Assembly: GCA_028023455.1 (NCBI GenBank)
Contig: JAQFVV010012396.1
Location: forward strand, 3,170,156-3,234,155
Length of the DNA: 64,000 nt
From: Epiperipatus broadwayi
Lineage: Eukaryota; Onychophora; Udeonychophora; Euonychophora; Peripatidae
Direction of reading: 5' to 3'
Under the pieces are notes generated by a model that searched no databases, was not told the DNA's origin, and worked only from the letters and a program-made list of their open reading frames with translations. Below, one piece after another: positions 25,171 to 36,173 of the stretch. The position numbers and the translations under genes were made by a program. Each line of letters opens with the position of its first letter. Position 1 is the first letter of the stretch.

Positions 25171-25458
25171 AAGAAATAATAATAATAATTATTATTATTA
25201 TTATTATTATTATTCAATTCAATTCTTTATTCAATGTTCATATCAACAGCATTTAGCCAATTATAGATTGCACAGTAATGTCATTATCGTATATAAATCT
25301 AAATAAGCATTAAAAAATAATAATAATACCAATAAAATAGAAAAATAATAAAATACGCAAATAAATCAAAGGCAATATATCAAATGAAATTAAGGATAAT
25401 ATTTTTTTATGAGGACTTTAGTGAATTGTTTAAAATCCAGATAAAAAACATCATCATT

Positions 25459-25553
25459 GTCAAGCATTGTTAGCCGAAAGATCATCGCCGCACAAGGTTG
25501 GTTACGGTTGTGGGTTCACCTCCCGGCCGATGCTATGACATATGAAAAAAAAA
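25459..25553 (+). mobile_element. SINE copy 1 (tRNA-derived) inserted in LINE B
   Basis: A tRNA-like body begins GTCAAGCATTGTTAGCCG. It has a clear T arm, TGTGGGTTCACCTCCCGGCC (about 25510-25528), closes with GATGC pairing to GCATT, then a TATGACATATG linker and a poly-A tail. Target-site duplication AAAAAACATCATCATT flanks it (25443-25458 and about 25554-25569). Total length is under 100 bp. An RNA polymerase III internal promoter (A/B boxes) is plausible from the B-box GGGTTCACCTCCC. It sits in the last coding part of LINE B, opposite strand. Confidence 0.88.
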
Positions 25554-26427
25554 AAAAAACATCATCATTACCAAAATCTTTGTTATAAGTACTAGGTAAA
25601 TGAAATAAAGGGAAAAATCCCAATACATCAGATTTACAAATTTTCAGTTCAGAAATATTGTGAGTATGAGTATTATAATTCTGTTTTTTAATACCTAAAT
25701 TAGAAAGCAAATTAGATACAGAAATATTCTGGGAAATAAATTTATGAAGAAGCTTGAGATCTCTTGTTTTTTGTCTCAGCAGTAAATCAATATAGTGTTC
25801 ATTACCTAAACTATTCAATTTTGCAAATTTGTCAAAAACAGACTGAGTTCTTATGATATATGTCCTGTTATAAGGATTCCATATAATTGAACCATACTTC
25901 AAGATGGAAAGAACTAAGGATATAAAAAGTTTAATCTTTGTAAATTTATTAAATGCTTTTCCATATCTGTAAATAGCTCCTACAATTTTAAGAGATTTAT
26001 TCACCATAAAATTAATGTAATTAAGAAAAGACCCATTATTGGAAAATATTATTCCTAGATCTCTTTGATGATCATTTGTTATAATTTTAGAATCACCAAT
26101 ATAGTAGGAAAACCTTAAGATTTCAGATTTTCTAGAGTAAGAGACAATGGAGCACTTATCCATATTTATATCTATATAATTATATTCACACCAATTCAAG
26201 AAATTATCTATATCACTTTGAAGTAAAAAACAGTCATTAATAAAATAAATATGCCTAAAAATTTTGCAATCATCTGCATAACATAGAAGATGTGAAAAAT
26301 TAATGCATGTTTTTAGGTCATCAATGTATACATTAAATAATAAAGGTGCAAGAACACTGCCTTGAGGCACCCCAGTGAAGCAATAATATGGTAATGACAA
26401 TTTATTTTTAAACCTCACATAAGACAT
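25516..26427 (-). pseudogene. LINE B ORF2, RT palm/thumb segment
   Basis: The largest surviving open piece of LINE B (about 300 codons). It carries the GVPQGSVLAPLLFNVYIDDL block (palm, near its start), the catalytic YADD box, the DINMDKCSIVSYS block and the LGIIFSN block (thumb). It is out of frame with the upstream RT piece at 26415-26921, and the two overlap by 13 bp, which points to a small indel. Its C-terminus is replaced by codons from the inserted SINE. Confidence 0.85.
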
Positions 26428-26921
26428 TCCATCCTTAAGAAAAAATCAAACCAATTAATTAACAATTTGAAAAAACCTAATCTACAAAGCTTCTGAAAAA
26501 GAATTTTATGATTAACTCTATCAAAAGCCTTGGACATATCAAAATAAACAACATCTAACCTAGATTGATTCTCAATTGAGTTTGAATTGTGATCAAAAAT
26601 AGATAGCAAATTTGTTTCAATGGACCTATTAGGCAAAAATCCATGCTGCTCTAGTGCCAAAACCTTAGAGACATCCAAGATAATTTTATTATATAAATAT
26701 CTTTCAAATATTCGAGCAATAGTGTGTAGAATTGAAATAGGCCTATAGTCACTTACAAAATCTCTAGATCCTTTCTTAAAAATAGGAACAACTTTAGCAA
26801 TTTTAAGGGATGTAGGAAAAGTACCATTTGCTAAAGAGCAATTAAAAATATGTGAAAGAGGAGAAGCAATGTATTCAGCACATACTTTATAAATGAAAGC
26901 CAGAATATTGTCAAGGCCCAC
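26415..26921 (-). pseudogene. LINE B ORF2, RT fingers segment
   Basis: Open for 168 codons. Contains the fingers motifs VVPIFKKG, YRPISILHTIARIFE and HGFLPNRS, and the palm aspartate block YFDMSKAFDRVNHK. It is followed by a frameshift into the 25516-26427 segment. Coding continues upstream into 27146-27499, past the SINE at 27515-27610, to the endonuclease pieces. Confidence 0.85.
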
Positions 26922-27514
26922 ACTAGAATGTAATTTAAGCTTCTTAATAGCAAGAATAATATCAGATTCAATAAATGAATCAAATGTTAGTCTTTCTTCA
27001 ACTAGATCATTATTTGCAGTTAAATTAGTAAAAGAATTAGATTGTTTAGAAAGCTCTGAGAAGTAATGAGAAAAATCATCTGCGGCTAGATTAGAATTAT
27101 TATTCTGTAATTTTTTTTTGTAATACCTAAATCCTTAACTAGAGATCAAAATTGCAAAGGATTATCAGAAATATGACTTTCAGTATTTTGTATAAATTTT
27201 TGAAAATCTCTATGATATATAACCTTTGATAATCTTCTATAATTAATAAAATTGTTATAATAATTTAAGTTCTTAGTTTTCCAATATTTACAATGATGAA
27301 ATGATTTCCTTTTAATAACTTCTTTAAGAGAGACTGAAAACCATAAAGGAAAATGTTTAGTTAAAAAAATTTTCTTAGGAATGTATTTGTCAATTAGTTC
27401 ACTAAATGATTGTTCAAAAAACTTCATATAGAAATCTACATCAGATGAAGAATACAAATTTTTCCAGTTAAAATATGATAATTGTAAACAAAGACCCAAA
27501 TAATTTCCTTTTTT

Positions 27515-27610
27515 TTAAAAGTGTCATAGCATCGGCCGGGTCATGAACCCGCAACCTGGGAAAATTCCTGCAAGACAGTTGCGCTGACCTCTCGACCACC
27601 AATGCAAGAC
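27515..27610 (-). mobile_element. SINE copy 2 (tRNA-derived) inserted in LINE B
   Basis: Minus-strand body begins GTCTTGCATTGGTGGTCG, with an A-box-like GGTCGAGAGGTCAGCGCA, T arm GCGGGTTCATGACCCGGCC, acceptor GATGC, linker TATGACAC and an A-rich tail. It is flanked by the 16-bp duplication AATAATTTCCTTTTTT (27499-27514 and 27611-27626). Shares the start (GTCWWGCATTG), the T arm, the GGCCGATGCTATGACA end and the size of SINE copy 1. Head and anticodon region differ by indels. It splits the LINE B coding sequence between endonuclease and RT. Confidence 0.9.
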
Positions 27611-27858
27611 AATAATTTCCTTTTTTGTAATTTCTTTTCATAATTTTAAAGGGTCAAAGTCTATTAAATTTAATATTAATATAAAATTCTAGGGGAGGAT
27701 GATGCAAATCAATGGAAAAAGGAACAGAAGAAGTAGTTAAACATTCAATTGTGGGAAAATTACTAAGAATATAATCCAACGTGTGATCATTAAAATTGGT
27801 GTATGGATTAAATTGTTTTAGATTTAACAAATTGCAAAAACAAATCATTCTCAATGAT

Positions 27859-28392
27859 TTAGGTGAAAAAGAGACTATCTATGATAGTAGTACCTGAATA
27901 TAAATCAGGAATATTAAAATCACCAGTAATAACTATATATGATTCGTATTTAATTAAAAAATCTTCAAGAATAGAAAGTAACTCATTAAACCCTAAAAAG
28001 GATAATGTTGGCTTAATGTAAATAGTACCCAAAAGAACCTTGACATTTTCTTTCAAACATATTTCACACCATGTAGCTTCACAAGATGATGATGAAATAG
28101 GAATATACTTATGTATAAAATTACATTTAGAAGCAATGAGCATGCCTCCACCTTTGGAAGCAACATCAGAAGATCTATCTGTTCAAAGTACTTTATATCT
28201 ATTGTCCATAAAAATATCATCTGAAATGTGTTGAGTAAGCCAAGTTTCTGAAATAAAAACAATATCAAAATTTTCAAAACTGAAGAATTGCTTAATTTTT
28301 GCAGTCTTAGTTCTCATCCCATGAATGTTTATGTAAAAACAATAGAGTCCAAACATAATATCAAAAAATATATAAAAACAAACAATAATCAA
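27859..28392 (-). pseudogene. LINE B endonuclease (EEP-type) remnants
   Basis: Three overlapping short frames (28183-28392, 28053-28277 and 27859-28143) together cover the N-terminal endonuclease half: NIHGMRTKTAKIKQF, VFISETWLTQHIS, and then VVITGDFNIPDLY-type residues. The overlap of frames shows at least two small indels. Glu of SETW and Asp/Asn of GDFN correspond to metal-binding residues of the family. Confidence 0.7.
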
Positions 28393-29057
28393 GAGAAAAA
28401 AATGTTAATAAAGGATGATATTGGCAAAAGAAATCAAAGAAAATAAATAAATACCACTAAAGTTTTAATGAATTAGCCAAAGTTCCATGAAAAAAACCAA
28501 TGGAAGCACCACAAGGCCATAAATTGAAAGAGATTAAATCATTATGTTTATGAGCAGAGCAGATATATAAAAGCAAGAAGACATTGAATTATACATATTA
28601 ATTTCATGACACACGATCCTAGTTCTTAAAGGTTTTTCAAAAAATAACTTAATATTATAAGAATTAAGACTCACTGGCATATTAGAAACAAAATATCTAT
28701 TACATTTTGTATTAATATTATTATTAATATTTTTATGAATTTTGGAAATACCAAATCCCTTTTCAACAGGAAAATAAGGTAGTCTACCTTTTTTACCAGA
28801 AGTTGAAAAAGAGCATCCCAAACCATTTCCCACATTAACTTCATTATCAATATAATTGTTGTATTTAGAGAAATACGAATAATTTGCTCTATGAGTAATA
28901 AAACCTTATCAGCATTTGCTAGACAATTTTTTCTTCTGAAATTTGATTTAGAAAAGTCACTAGAAAAAACGATCCTGATTCCACCCCCAAATGGCAGTAT
29001 AGTTGATTGATTTGGTAGAACAAAATATCACCACAACATAATGCCAAGAAAATGATC

Positions 29058-29252
<195 letters not shown>

Positions 29253-29269
29253 CATATATGGCTTTAACT

Positions 29270-29480
29270 TTAATATTATGCATCTTGAGTGCTTAATTTA
29301 CCATGAGAGGGACCTCTACAAATCTTAACACAAGCTTACAACTTTATAAAGATAAGAGTGGCCATCTTATCTTCAACCTACTTTCTAATTATAAAGGCAA
29401 ATCTAAAGAATTTTGATTTGAGAGTGTGAAGCTAGTAAGTTCTTCACTAATTAAGTCCACTGCCTCATTTAGAAATCAAC
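29270..29480 (+). repeat. Partial copy of hairpin family F (single arm)
   Basis: Contains TATGCATCTTGAGTGC, GAGAGGGACCTCTACAAATC, TTAACACAAGCTTACAAC, TTTATAAAGATAAGAGTGGC and GAGAGTGTGAAGC. The order matches 10660-10850 and the reverse of 14500-14645. No mirrored arm is present. Confidence 0.55.
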
Positions 29481-32090
29481 CTTTGTGAAATCTTATGACT
29501 TTACTTTATCTAGTTAAATTATTGTTATTTTAACTTACACTTTTATCCAACAATCTGATTTTTTTAAATAATATCATCAAATAATTGTTCAACAGCTCTC
29601 ATTTTTTCCCCCATCTTTTTTATCTTTTATACAATAGTTTCAGTTTTAATATTTTTACATTGTGATATATTCTATATAAGCTTTAAAAATGCACAAATAT
29701 TTTCAATCCTGATGCTATACAATTATATCAAAGTATATACTTATCAGATTTTATTTATTTGCTTCTAATCCCTTATCTTTTACAACATATGCATAATTCT
29801 AATTTTTCAGTATTATTATTTAAATACTTTATATTTGACATCACTTTTTAAATGTTTTGTATTATATTTTAATATATATCTTATCTTAATTATTAGTAAA
29901 ATGTAATAACTAGAAAAATGTTTCATATAACATTTTCTTTTTTTGGATTTAAAGCAATATTTTTTTCAAAATGCAAAGGTTTTACATCTTTTTTTACTTT
30001 TCTTTTACAACTGATGTTAGTAATAAAATAGACTGAATTTGGAAAAATATTCAAGTGATTTATTGAATAAAAATAACAAATCTTACGACTATGTTAATTA
30101 AAAAAAAGTGTGGCATATTTAACCAATTTAATTACAGTTATTCAAATATGTTATATAGAGTTTTCTTGGTCTTTCTTTTTTGTGATCTACATTTTTATAA
30201 TTAAAAATTTTTATTAAACAGAATATTTATTTGTTATTTATTCTCACTCACTTGCATTCTTTTACCACTCTTTCTGTTTTCTTTTTTTTAATCTTCATTA
30301 ATTCATTTTGTTATATTCTTTTCATTTCAGCACATTTTTTTAATATTTTATTTTTATTTATATTGTTATTTAATTCTAATTTTTAATGTTGTTTTTAAAT
30401 ATTTTATTTTTAATTTTTTTTTTTTTTTGTATTTTTTATATTTCTCTTTTTATCAAATTTTTTATTTAATTTTTTTGCAATGCTAATTTAATTGCATTCG
30501 ATCCAATAGTGCAACTACTATTATTATTATAATTTATAATTAGTAAATATTTTATTTAATATATATTATAAGGATTTAAAATTGAAACTCCAACTGGTAT
30601 GAATCTATCATTATTAAAAATTATATATATTGGAAGTTAATGATCTGAAAATCTTTTTGAATTTAAAAGCTTTTTTTAAAAAATAATTTAGAAAACTAGA
30701 CGTGATAAAATTATAAAATACTTTGCAAAAATGTGATATTTACAAATTAAGTACTTAAAATAACTTTAAAAAATTTTTTTCACATTATCTTCAATAATTT
30801 TTTAAGCAGAAAAATATTAATTTTTATTTATCAATAAATTTCATTCTCAAACAAATCAGAAAGCTAATTCAAATTATACTATATGTACACTACATCAATA
30901 TCCAATATTGTCCAAATATATTTTTGACAATATTGGAAAATTTAATTCTTTTAATAAAATGTCAAATATTATTGAATGATTTAAACAAACTCAGACTAAT
31001 TACAAGTATAATTTGAATGTGGTATAAATACACAGGTCATTTCAGGTTTTAATCTAGTTTAAGATTTTTTTACAGGTAGATTGTTTATAGCAATTCAGCT
31101 AGACATTCAACAGTGATTGGAAAAGCAGAATCCAGCTGTTGTTAGCTACAAAATAAAATCAAAAAAACTAAAACCATTCTCTCATTCACTGGAAATTGAT
31201 ATTCTCGATAAATAAGCCGTCTTCTTCACAATTACTATATAAGTGGCTATTTAAGAAATCCTTATTCTGCAATAGAATATGTAAAAGCTATTTTACATTG
31301 ACTTTTTATTAGACATATTTTAACATATTTTTAAAATAACATAAAAACTATAAAATTAACTATTGCTCAGAAGACATTAAAATTTAATTATAACATATTT
31401 CCAATAAAATAGCAAGTTCAACCTAAATTAAAGTTTATTAAAAAAATTATATATTGTATTTTTATATACATTCATTGATTTCTAAATTCAAATTTATTAA
31501 TGAATTCTATAGTTAGCTGATAGTATAATGACTTCATAAATGAAAATGCTCTATAAATAAACCATAAAAAGTTATCTCTCATTATTTTGTGAATGTTAAA
31601 TTGATTTATTAACTGCTAAATAGTGTTTTATTATAAAGTAATTTTTATCTTCTCTCATATTTATTCTCTTACTCTATCAGCATTTGTTTAACTGCACTAT
31701 AATTTATCAATTAGATTGTTATAATGTCCAATTATAATGAGCCATTTTTTATACTCAATAAAAATATGATATTGTATGTTTATATACACATTTATGAATT
31801 AACAATAATTTTGGATGAAAGTGTATATGACAATATAAACTACGTATATTATTCAGTGTTAAGAGAGCTCAGGTTTAGCAAACTGAAAATCTTTAATTGA
31901 AATATTGTATAAGAGAGAAAAACTAATAATTAATTAGAAGCAGAGTTTTCTATCAGAAGTAAATAACATATTTGAGTATTCTATTTAGGGATTCTCCTGA
32001 TACAACTAATGTGGAAATATGTAGAAAATCAATAGCAGTAAAACTAATAATGGTATTAATGTAAAGGCTAATAACAGAGGTGACAATGAA
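29481..32090. other. AT-rich non-coding stretch
   Basis: No gene, hairpin or tandem repeat stands out in about 2.6 kb. Long T-rich runs occur at about 30270-30480. A slightly GC-richer patch lies at 31080-31230 without a readable protein. Confidence 0.5.
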
Positions 32091-32094
32091 TTAA

Positions 32095-34320
32095 AACAGT
32101 ATCTTTGGCAACCAAATACTCATCCAAATAGAGTCATATTTCAAGAAATGCCTGTCAAACTCTGTTCCCTATCCCACAAATCAGTGGCATAAGGTGTCAC
32201 AAAATAATGAACATGGAATAATAATATCAAACATCAAATACTGCTTGGCTGCTCTGCCTTCCAATGTCCATCCAGGATTACACGCCACCCCAAATTCATG
32301 CTTACACACCTTGAGAATTTCACTGCTCCCATAGTCTTAAAACTAATTAATCATCTTGCAGACAACAGAAGAACTATCCCTAAACTTTACCCCATAGCGA
32401 TGGTCCTCTTCCTTAAGAAAAACTGGGATCCATCTGTTCTGTCTAGCATAAGGCCAATCTCCATGACCCCAATTCTTTTTAAAATCATTGAAGGGGTGAT
32501 CAAGGAGAAAATTCAAGATGTTTTTGGAAAACATATCCCAGTTGCAATTCCCAAAAAAGGGCTTGTCTACACTCTCTGCAATCAGGGAGGTAAAAATCCT
32601 CTCTGATCATATCACATCCAAGAATCTATACAAACCAATTGCCATTCAGTTGGATACCTCTGAGGCATTTGACTCAGTAGATGTCAACATACTGATCAAT
32701 AGCCTCTCAGCACTAGATATTCCAACTCAAACCATTCAGATATTGGACAATCTACTAAATAACAGATTGGTCCACATTTCCCTAAATGGTTATTTACAGA
32801 TGGTTTTGTTCCTTCGAGATCCATACCCCAAGGATCTCCACTTAGTGGTTTCCTATTCATCCTCTACTTAAACTCCTTTCTTAAACATATTGAGGCAGCG
32901 CTTCCAGTAATCTATGTATCCCACCTGAAGAAACATTGTAAAAGGTTTGCCTACTTGGATGATATACTTGTCATCCTACTTTTCCAAAAATACCTAAAAC
33001 CCTTCATCCAAATAATAAATTTTTTTTCTGAATCATTTAAACTTTCCTTCAACTTTAACAAGTCATCAGACTGAAAAATCAAAACTGGCAAGAAGATATC
33101 ATCACCATTCTCAGTGGATCCCCGAAGCTTTTTGGATTTCCCCATATACAAGTTGCCACAAGCGATGTCAATACAAATACAGAATTCTATCATTGAAGCT
33201 GCCACCAACACAGTTAAAAACCCAAGGATTACCTATCTCTGCAAGGGAACATCTCCCTCCTCAACATCAAGATAATGGCAAAGATTAGCTACTATCTACC
33301 CATCATAAACATGACAAAGACATTCAACCCCAAAATCAACTGAATCTGTGCACAACTTTTATGGAATGGTAAAACAGTGGCCATAGGAATTGAACACATG
33401 CAGTGGCATAGAAAAAATAATGGTATGTCATTGCATGCAACTTTCTCAATATATTATCAAAAGTGCCACTCTCTGATCCACATCCTCCAAAGGAAATTTC
33501 CCCAGATTGTAACTGAACAATCAGTCACTCCATCAGCCAGACCTTCACCATTGATGATAAGCTGGCTAAATCAGATACTTGGCTACCTTTTCACTCGCAG
33601 TAGCCAGTTAGCCCTAGTATTCAAACAGAAAATCTCTATTTGAGACACTCATGACCTGTTATTTCCCATTCAAAACTCTACCTTTCCTTACCTTGGTAGT
33701 AACAATCAGGTGGTGACCAGGTTTTTCAAACATCTCAAGCTAGAGCCAAGGTTCCTGGACTTCCTATCAAAAATCAACCTGGATTCAGTCCAGATGAACT
33801 GGTTCCTGCACTACAGGAGATTCTTCAAGAACATAGATCCTATGTGTCATAACTTCCACAGAACCTCTGAAACCTTTGACTACATGATAAATGATTGCCT
33901 GGCATATGATAAAATCAGAACATTCATTTCTTACAACTGCCACATTTCCCTGAATAAAATATTAGATATCAAGAGCTGCTACCTGTCTAGGAATTATGTC
34001 ATCTCAAGACTTTCAACCTTCATCACTTATGCTACCTGGATGGCCAGATATCAAAACAAGTTTCCCATTCCTCATCCCAAGTCTGAAAACATATTCATTT
34101 CTAAGTTGAAGGAATTTTGCCATAAGGACAGTATCATCTCATTCATATTTTTATTTGATAACACATGGAGCCTGATTAATCTAGATTAAGCAACACCAGT
34201 AGCACATCAGATCGTCTGGTTGCCCAAGCAACATGGATTACATTTATTTTATTTAAAATTGTATCATTCTTACATATATATTTCAATAAAGTTATTTATA
34301 AATAAATTAAAACAAATAGT
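32095..34320 (+). mobile_element. LINE C: broken non-LTR retrotransposon, same family as LINE D
   Basis: A decayed LINE in shifting frames (32298-32606, 32518-32871, about 32810-33060, 33377-33643, 33710-34189). Landmarks are LYPIAMVLFLKKN and SIRPISMTPILFK (about 32380-32490), QLDTSEAFDSV (about 32647), SIPQGSPLSGFLFILYLN (about 32822, in a shifted frame), the catalytic AYLDDI (about 32951), then KLEPRFLDFLSKIN and HYRRFFKNIDPMC (about 33740-33845). The knuckle after the RT is partly lost compared with LINE D. AATAAA lies at 34285-34290 near the 3' end. LINE C and LINE D share motif order and 3' terminus but are clearly diverged, so both are old. The copy is visibly GC-richer than the surrounding DNA. 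Confidence 0.85.
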
Positions 34321-35842
34321 TTTTCTTAAAACAGGAATCATATAAAGTATAAACTTTACTTGATAGGAACTCTCAAAGACCTAAATATAAGATGGTAATG
34401 GTATCTAAAGATTTTAACAAAATGTAAGATTAATACAACTGTTCTTAGTGAAAACGTTGTATTCAAAAGGAAATAAAATTGAAAATCTAAATATCTATAA
34501 ATTTGTTTAAAAAGCAGATCATCTAGTTAAAAAAAACCTGAATTATTTGATTTTAATTGTGATACCCAACTTGGTATTTTTGAAACTATTAGAAATATCC
34601 TCAAAAAGTTAACAATATTAAAAGTTGTTTTTTTCATACTCTCCCACATTAGATTCAAAGTGATAAGATAAAGAAGATATTGTTTTGCCTGGAAATAATA
34701 TTGCATTAATACAAATAAAAGACTTTTTTTTCTTCTTGAAGTGTTTTGATGAAAGTCCAAAAAATTTGATGTTATAGTCTATTGACTAAATAATTTCATA
34801 ATTCATGAAATTATTATCATAGATTTGTAATCAGATATTACCAGACTGATCCTAGATTAGTGTGATCTAAAATTAAAATAAAAGTTACATCAAAATAGGC
34901 CCCCAGCATATTGATAGAAAATATAATTATTATTTAAAAGATATGTCATTGATTCTACATTTTTAAAAATTTGAATTTTCAAATAGGCATAAAGTTAAAT
35001 TAAAAACTATATTATGGTTATGAGTAAATATATCAGTGCATTTAATAAAAAAAACTACATGGACTAACATAATAGTTAAATGATGGACTCTGAAGTCAAA
35101 ATCCATGGACTGTGATTTCTGTCACTTCTGATGCTCAAATTTCTTATAAATCCCTGAGAAATAAGCTATTTGATTATTTATTTATTCATTAGCATGAGAT
35201 TCATAATTGTTTATGTAATAATGATTGTATTTATTAGTGATCTGATTAAAAGGAAACACGATAACAACTGCTTGGTAGACTAATAAAACACTTGTAGAAT
35301 TTCATAAGCAATATCAGATTTAAAGCCAGAAATTCAAAGACTCAAAAAAGACCTAAGAATGATGGATTAATTAAAACTGCAATAGATTTATTAGATCCTT
35401 TTTAATTGCATCGAAGTAACATATGAATCTAAAAAATATGAGTCTTCTTAAATCAATAGAATAGTTCATTCTTTATATATTAATGTTCTTATGTCAAATA
35501 AATGGAAAAGTTTTTTGATCATATTTTGAATTATAATTTAAAAGTTAAAATTATTATTTTTGATAGAAAATTATTCACCTTGATAAAGTTAAACCAACAT
35601 TATACAATAATAAAACTTTTCTAATTCTTTCATCTGATGGTAATATGCTATCATCAAAACTATTTCAATTTTTGGTAATATGTATGAGCCCATTGTGTGC
35701 TTCTATTGTTTCAATACAGGGAATAAAAAATGCAATAGTTTGCGTGAAATAATATTATTAACAACCAGAAGATATGTTTAAATACTTCATTTATTAGTTT
35801 GCTTCAGTTTGATGTGAAAGAATCAAAAACTATTGGAGATTT
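34321..35842. other. AT-rich non-coding stretch
   Basis: I see no gene. The open frame at 34527-34760 (minus) has no recognisable motif. A stretch at 35080-35160 (GATGGACTCTGAAGTCAAAAT...) loosely resembles tRNA-derived SINE debris but cannot be supported. Confidence 0.5.
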
Positions 35843-36173
35843 AAAACAAAAAAACACTTATTTATAATTGTTAATTAAAGAAGTTATAAATTAGTATTAA
35901 AGTTTATCGGCTTAACATTTTCGAGGATCCATGCCTCATATTCATAGCCTTCATAAAATGTATAATAAAATATATGCAAATACAAATATTCAAATAAGCT
36001 AATATTACGTAACCCATTTCTTCGAGATCTCGAAGCAAGTGTCTTTTCTATTAATGGCATGAATGTTTCCATGAATAAGAGGCATGGATCCTTGAAAACG
36101 TTAAGCCGATAAACTATAATACTAATTTATATCTTCTTTAATTAATAATTATAAATAAGTGTTTTTTTGTTTT
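35843..36173. repeat. Foldback element, about 331 bp, 103-bp arms
   Basis: Arms 35843-35945 and 36071-36173 are near-perfect reverse complements: AAAACAAAAAAACACTTATT at one end and AATAAGTGTTTTTTTGTTTT at the other. The inner arm contains AGTTTATCGGCTTAAC and GGATCCATGCCTCAT. The 125-bp centre includes CTTCGAGATCTCGAAG, itself a 16-bp perfect palindrome at about 36021-36036. No transposase is encoded. This is a MITE or foldback class with unknown partner. Confidence 0.85.

Larger units (their letters stand above)
25177..29050 (-). mobile_element. LINE B: near full-length but broken Jockey/CR1-like retrotransposon
   Basis: Read on the minus strand. A leader or possible ORF1 remnant spans about 29050-28400. 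An apurinic-type endonuclease follows, with FDIVFISETWL (about 28270), ITGDFNIPD (about 27920), NDHTLDYILSN (about 27790) and DLHHPPLEF (about 27690). The RT has AKVVPIFKKG and YRPISIL (about 26760), EQHGFLPNRS (about 26650), YFDMSKAFDRVNH (about 26530), TGVPQGSVLAPLLFNVYIDD (about 26360) and CYADDCKIF (about 26275). The 3' UTR ends near 25215 with an (AAT)n tail. The frame is broken by several frameshifts (for example 26415-26427 and within the endonuclease) and by two SINEs. The LINE's own stop appears to be at 25390-25392, but the SINE at 25459 now ends the frame at 25516. An inactive fossil of a family that encoded nicking and target-primed reverse transcription. Confidence 0.88.
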
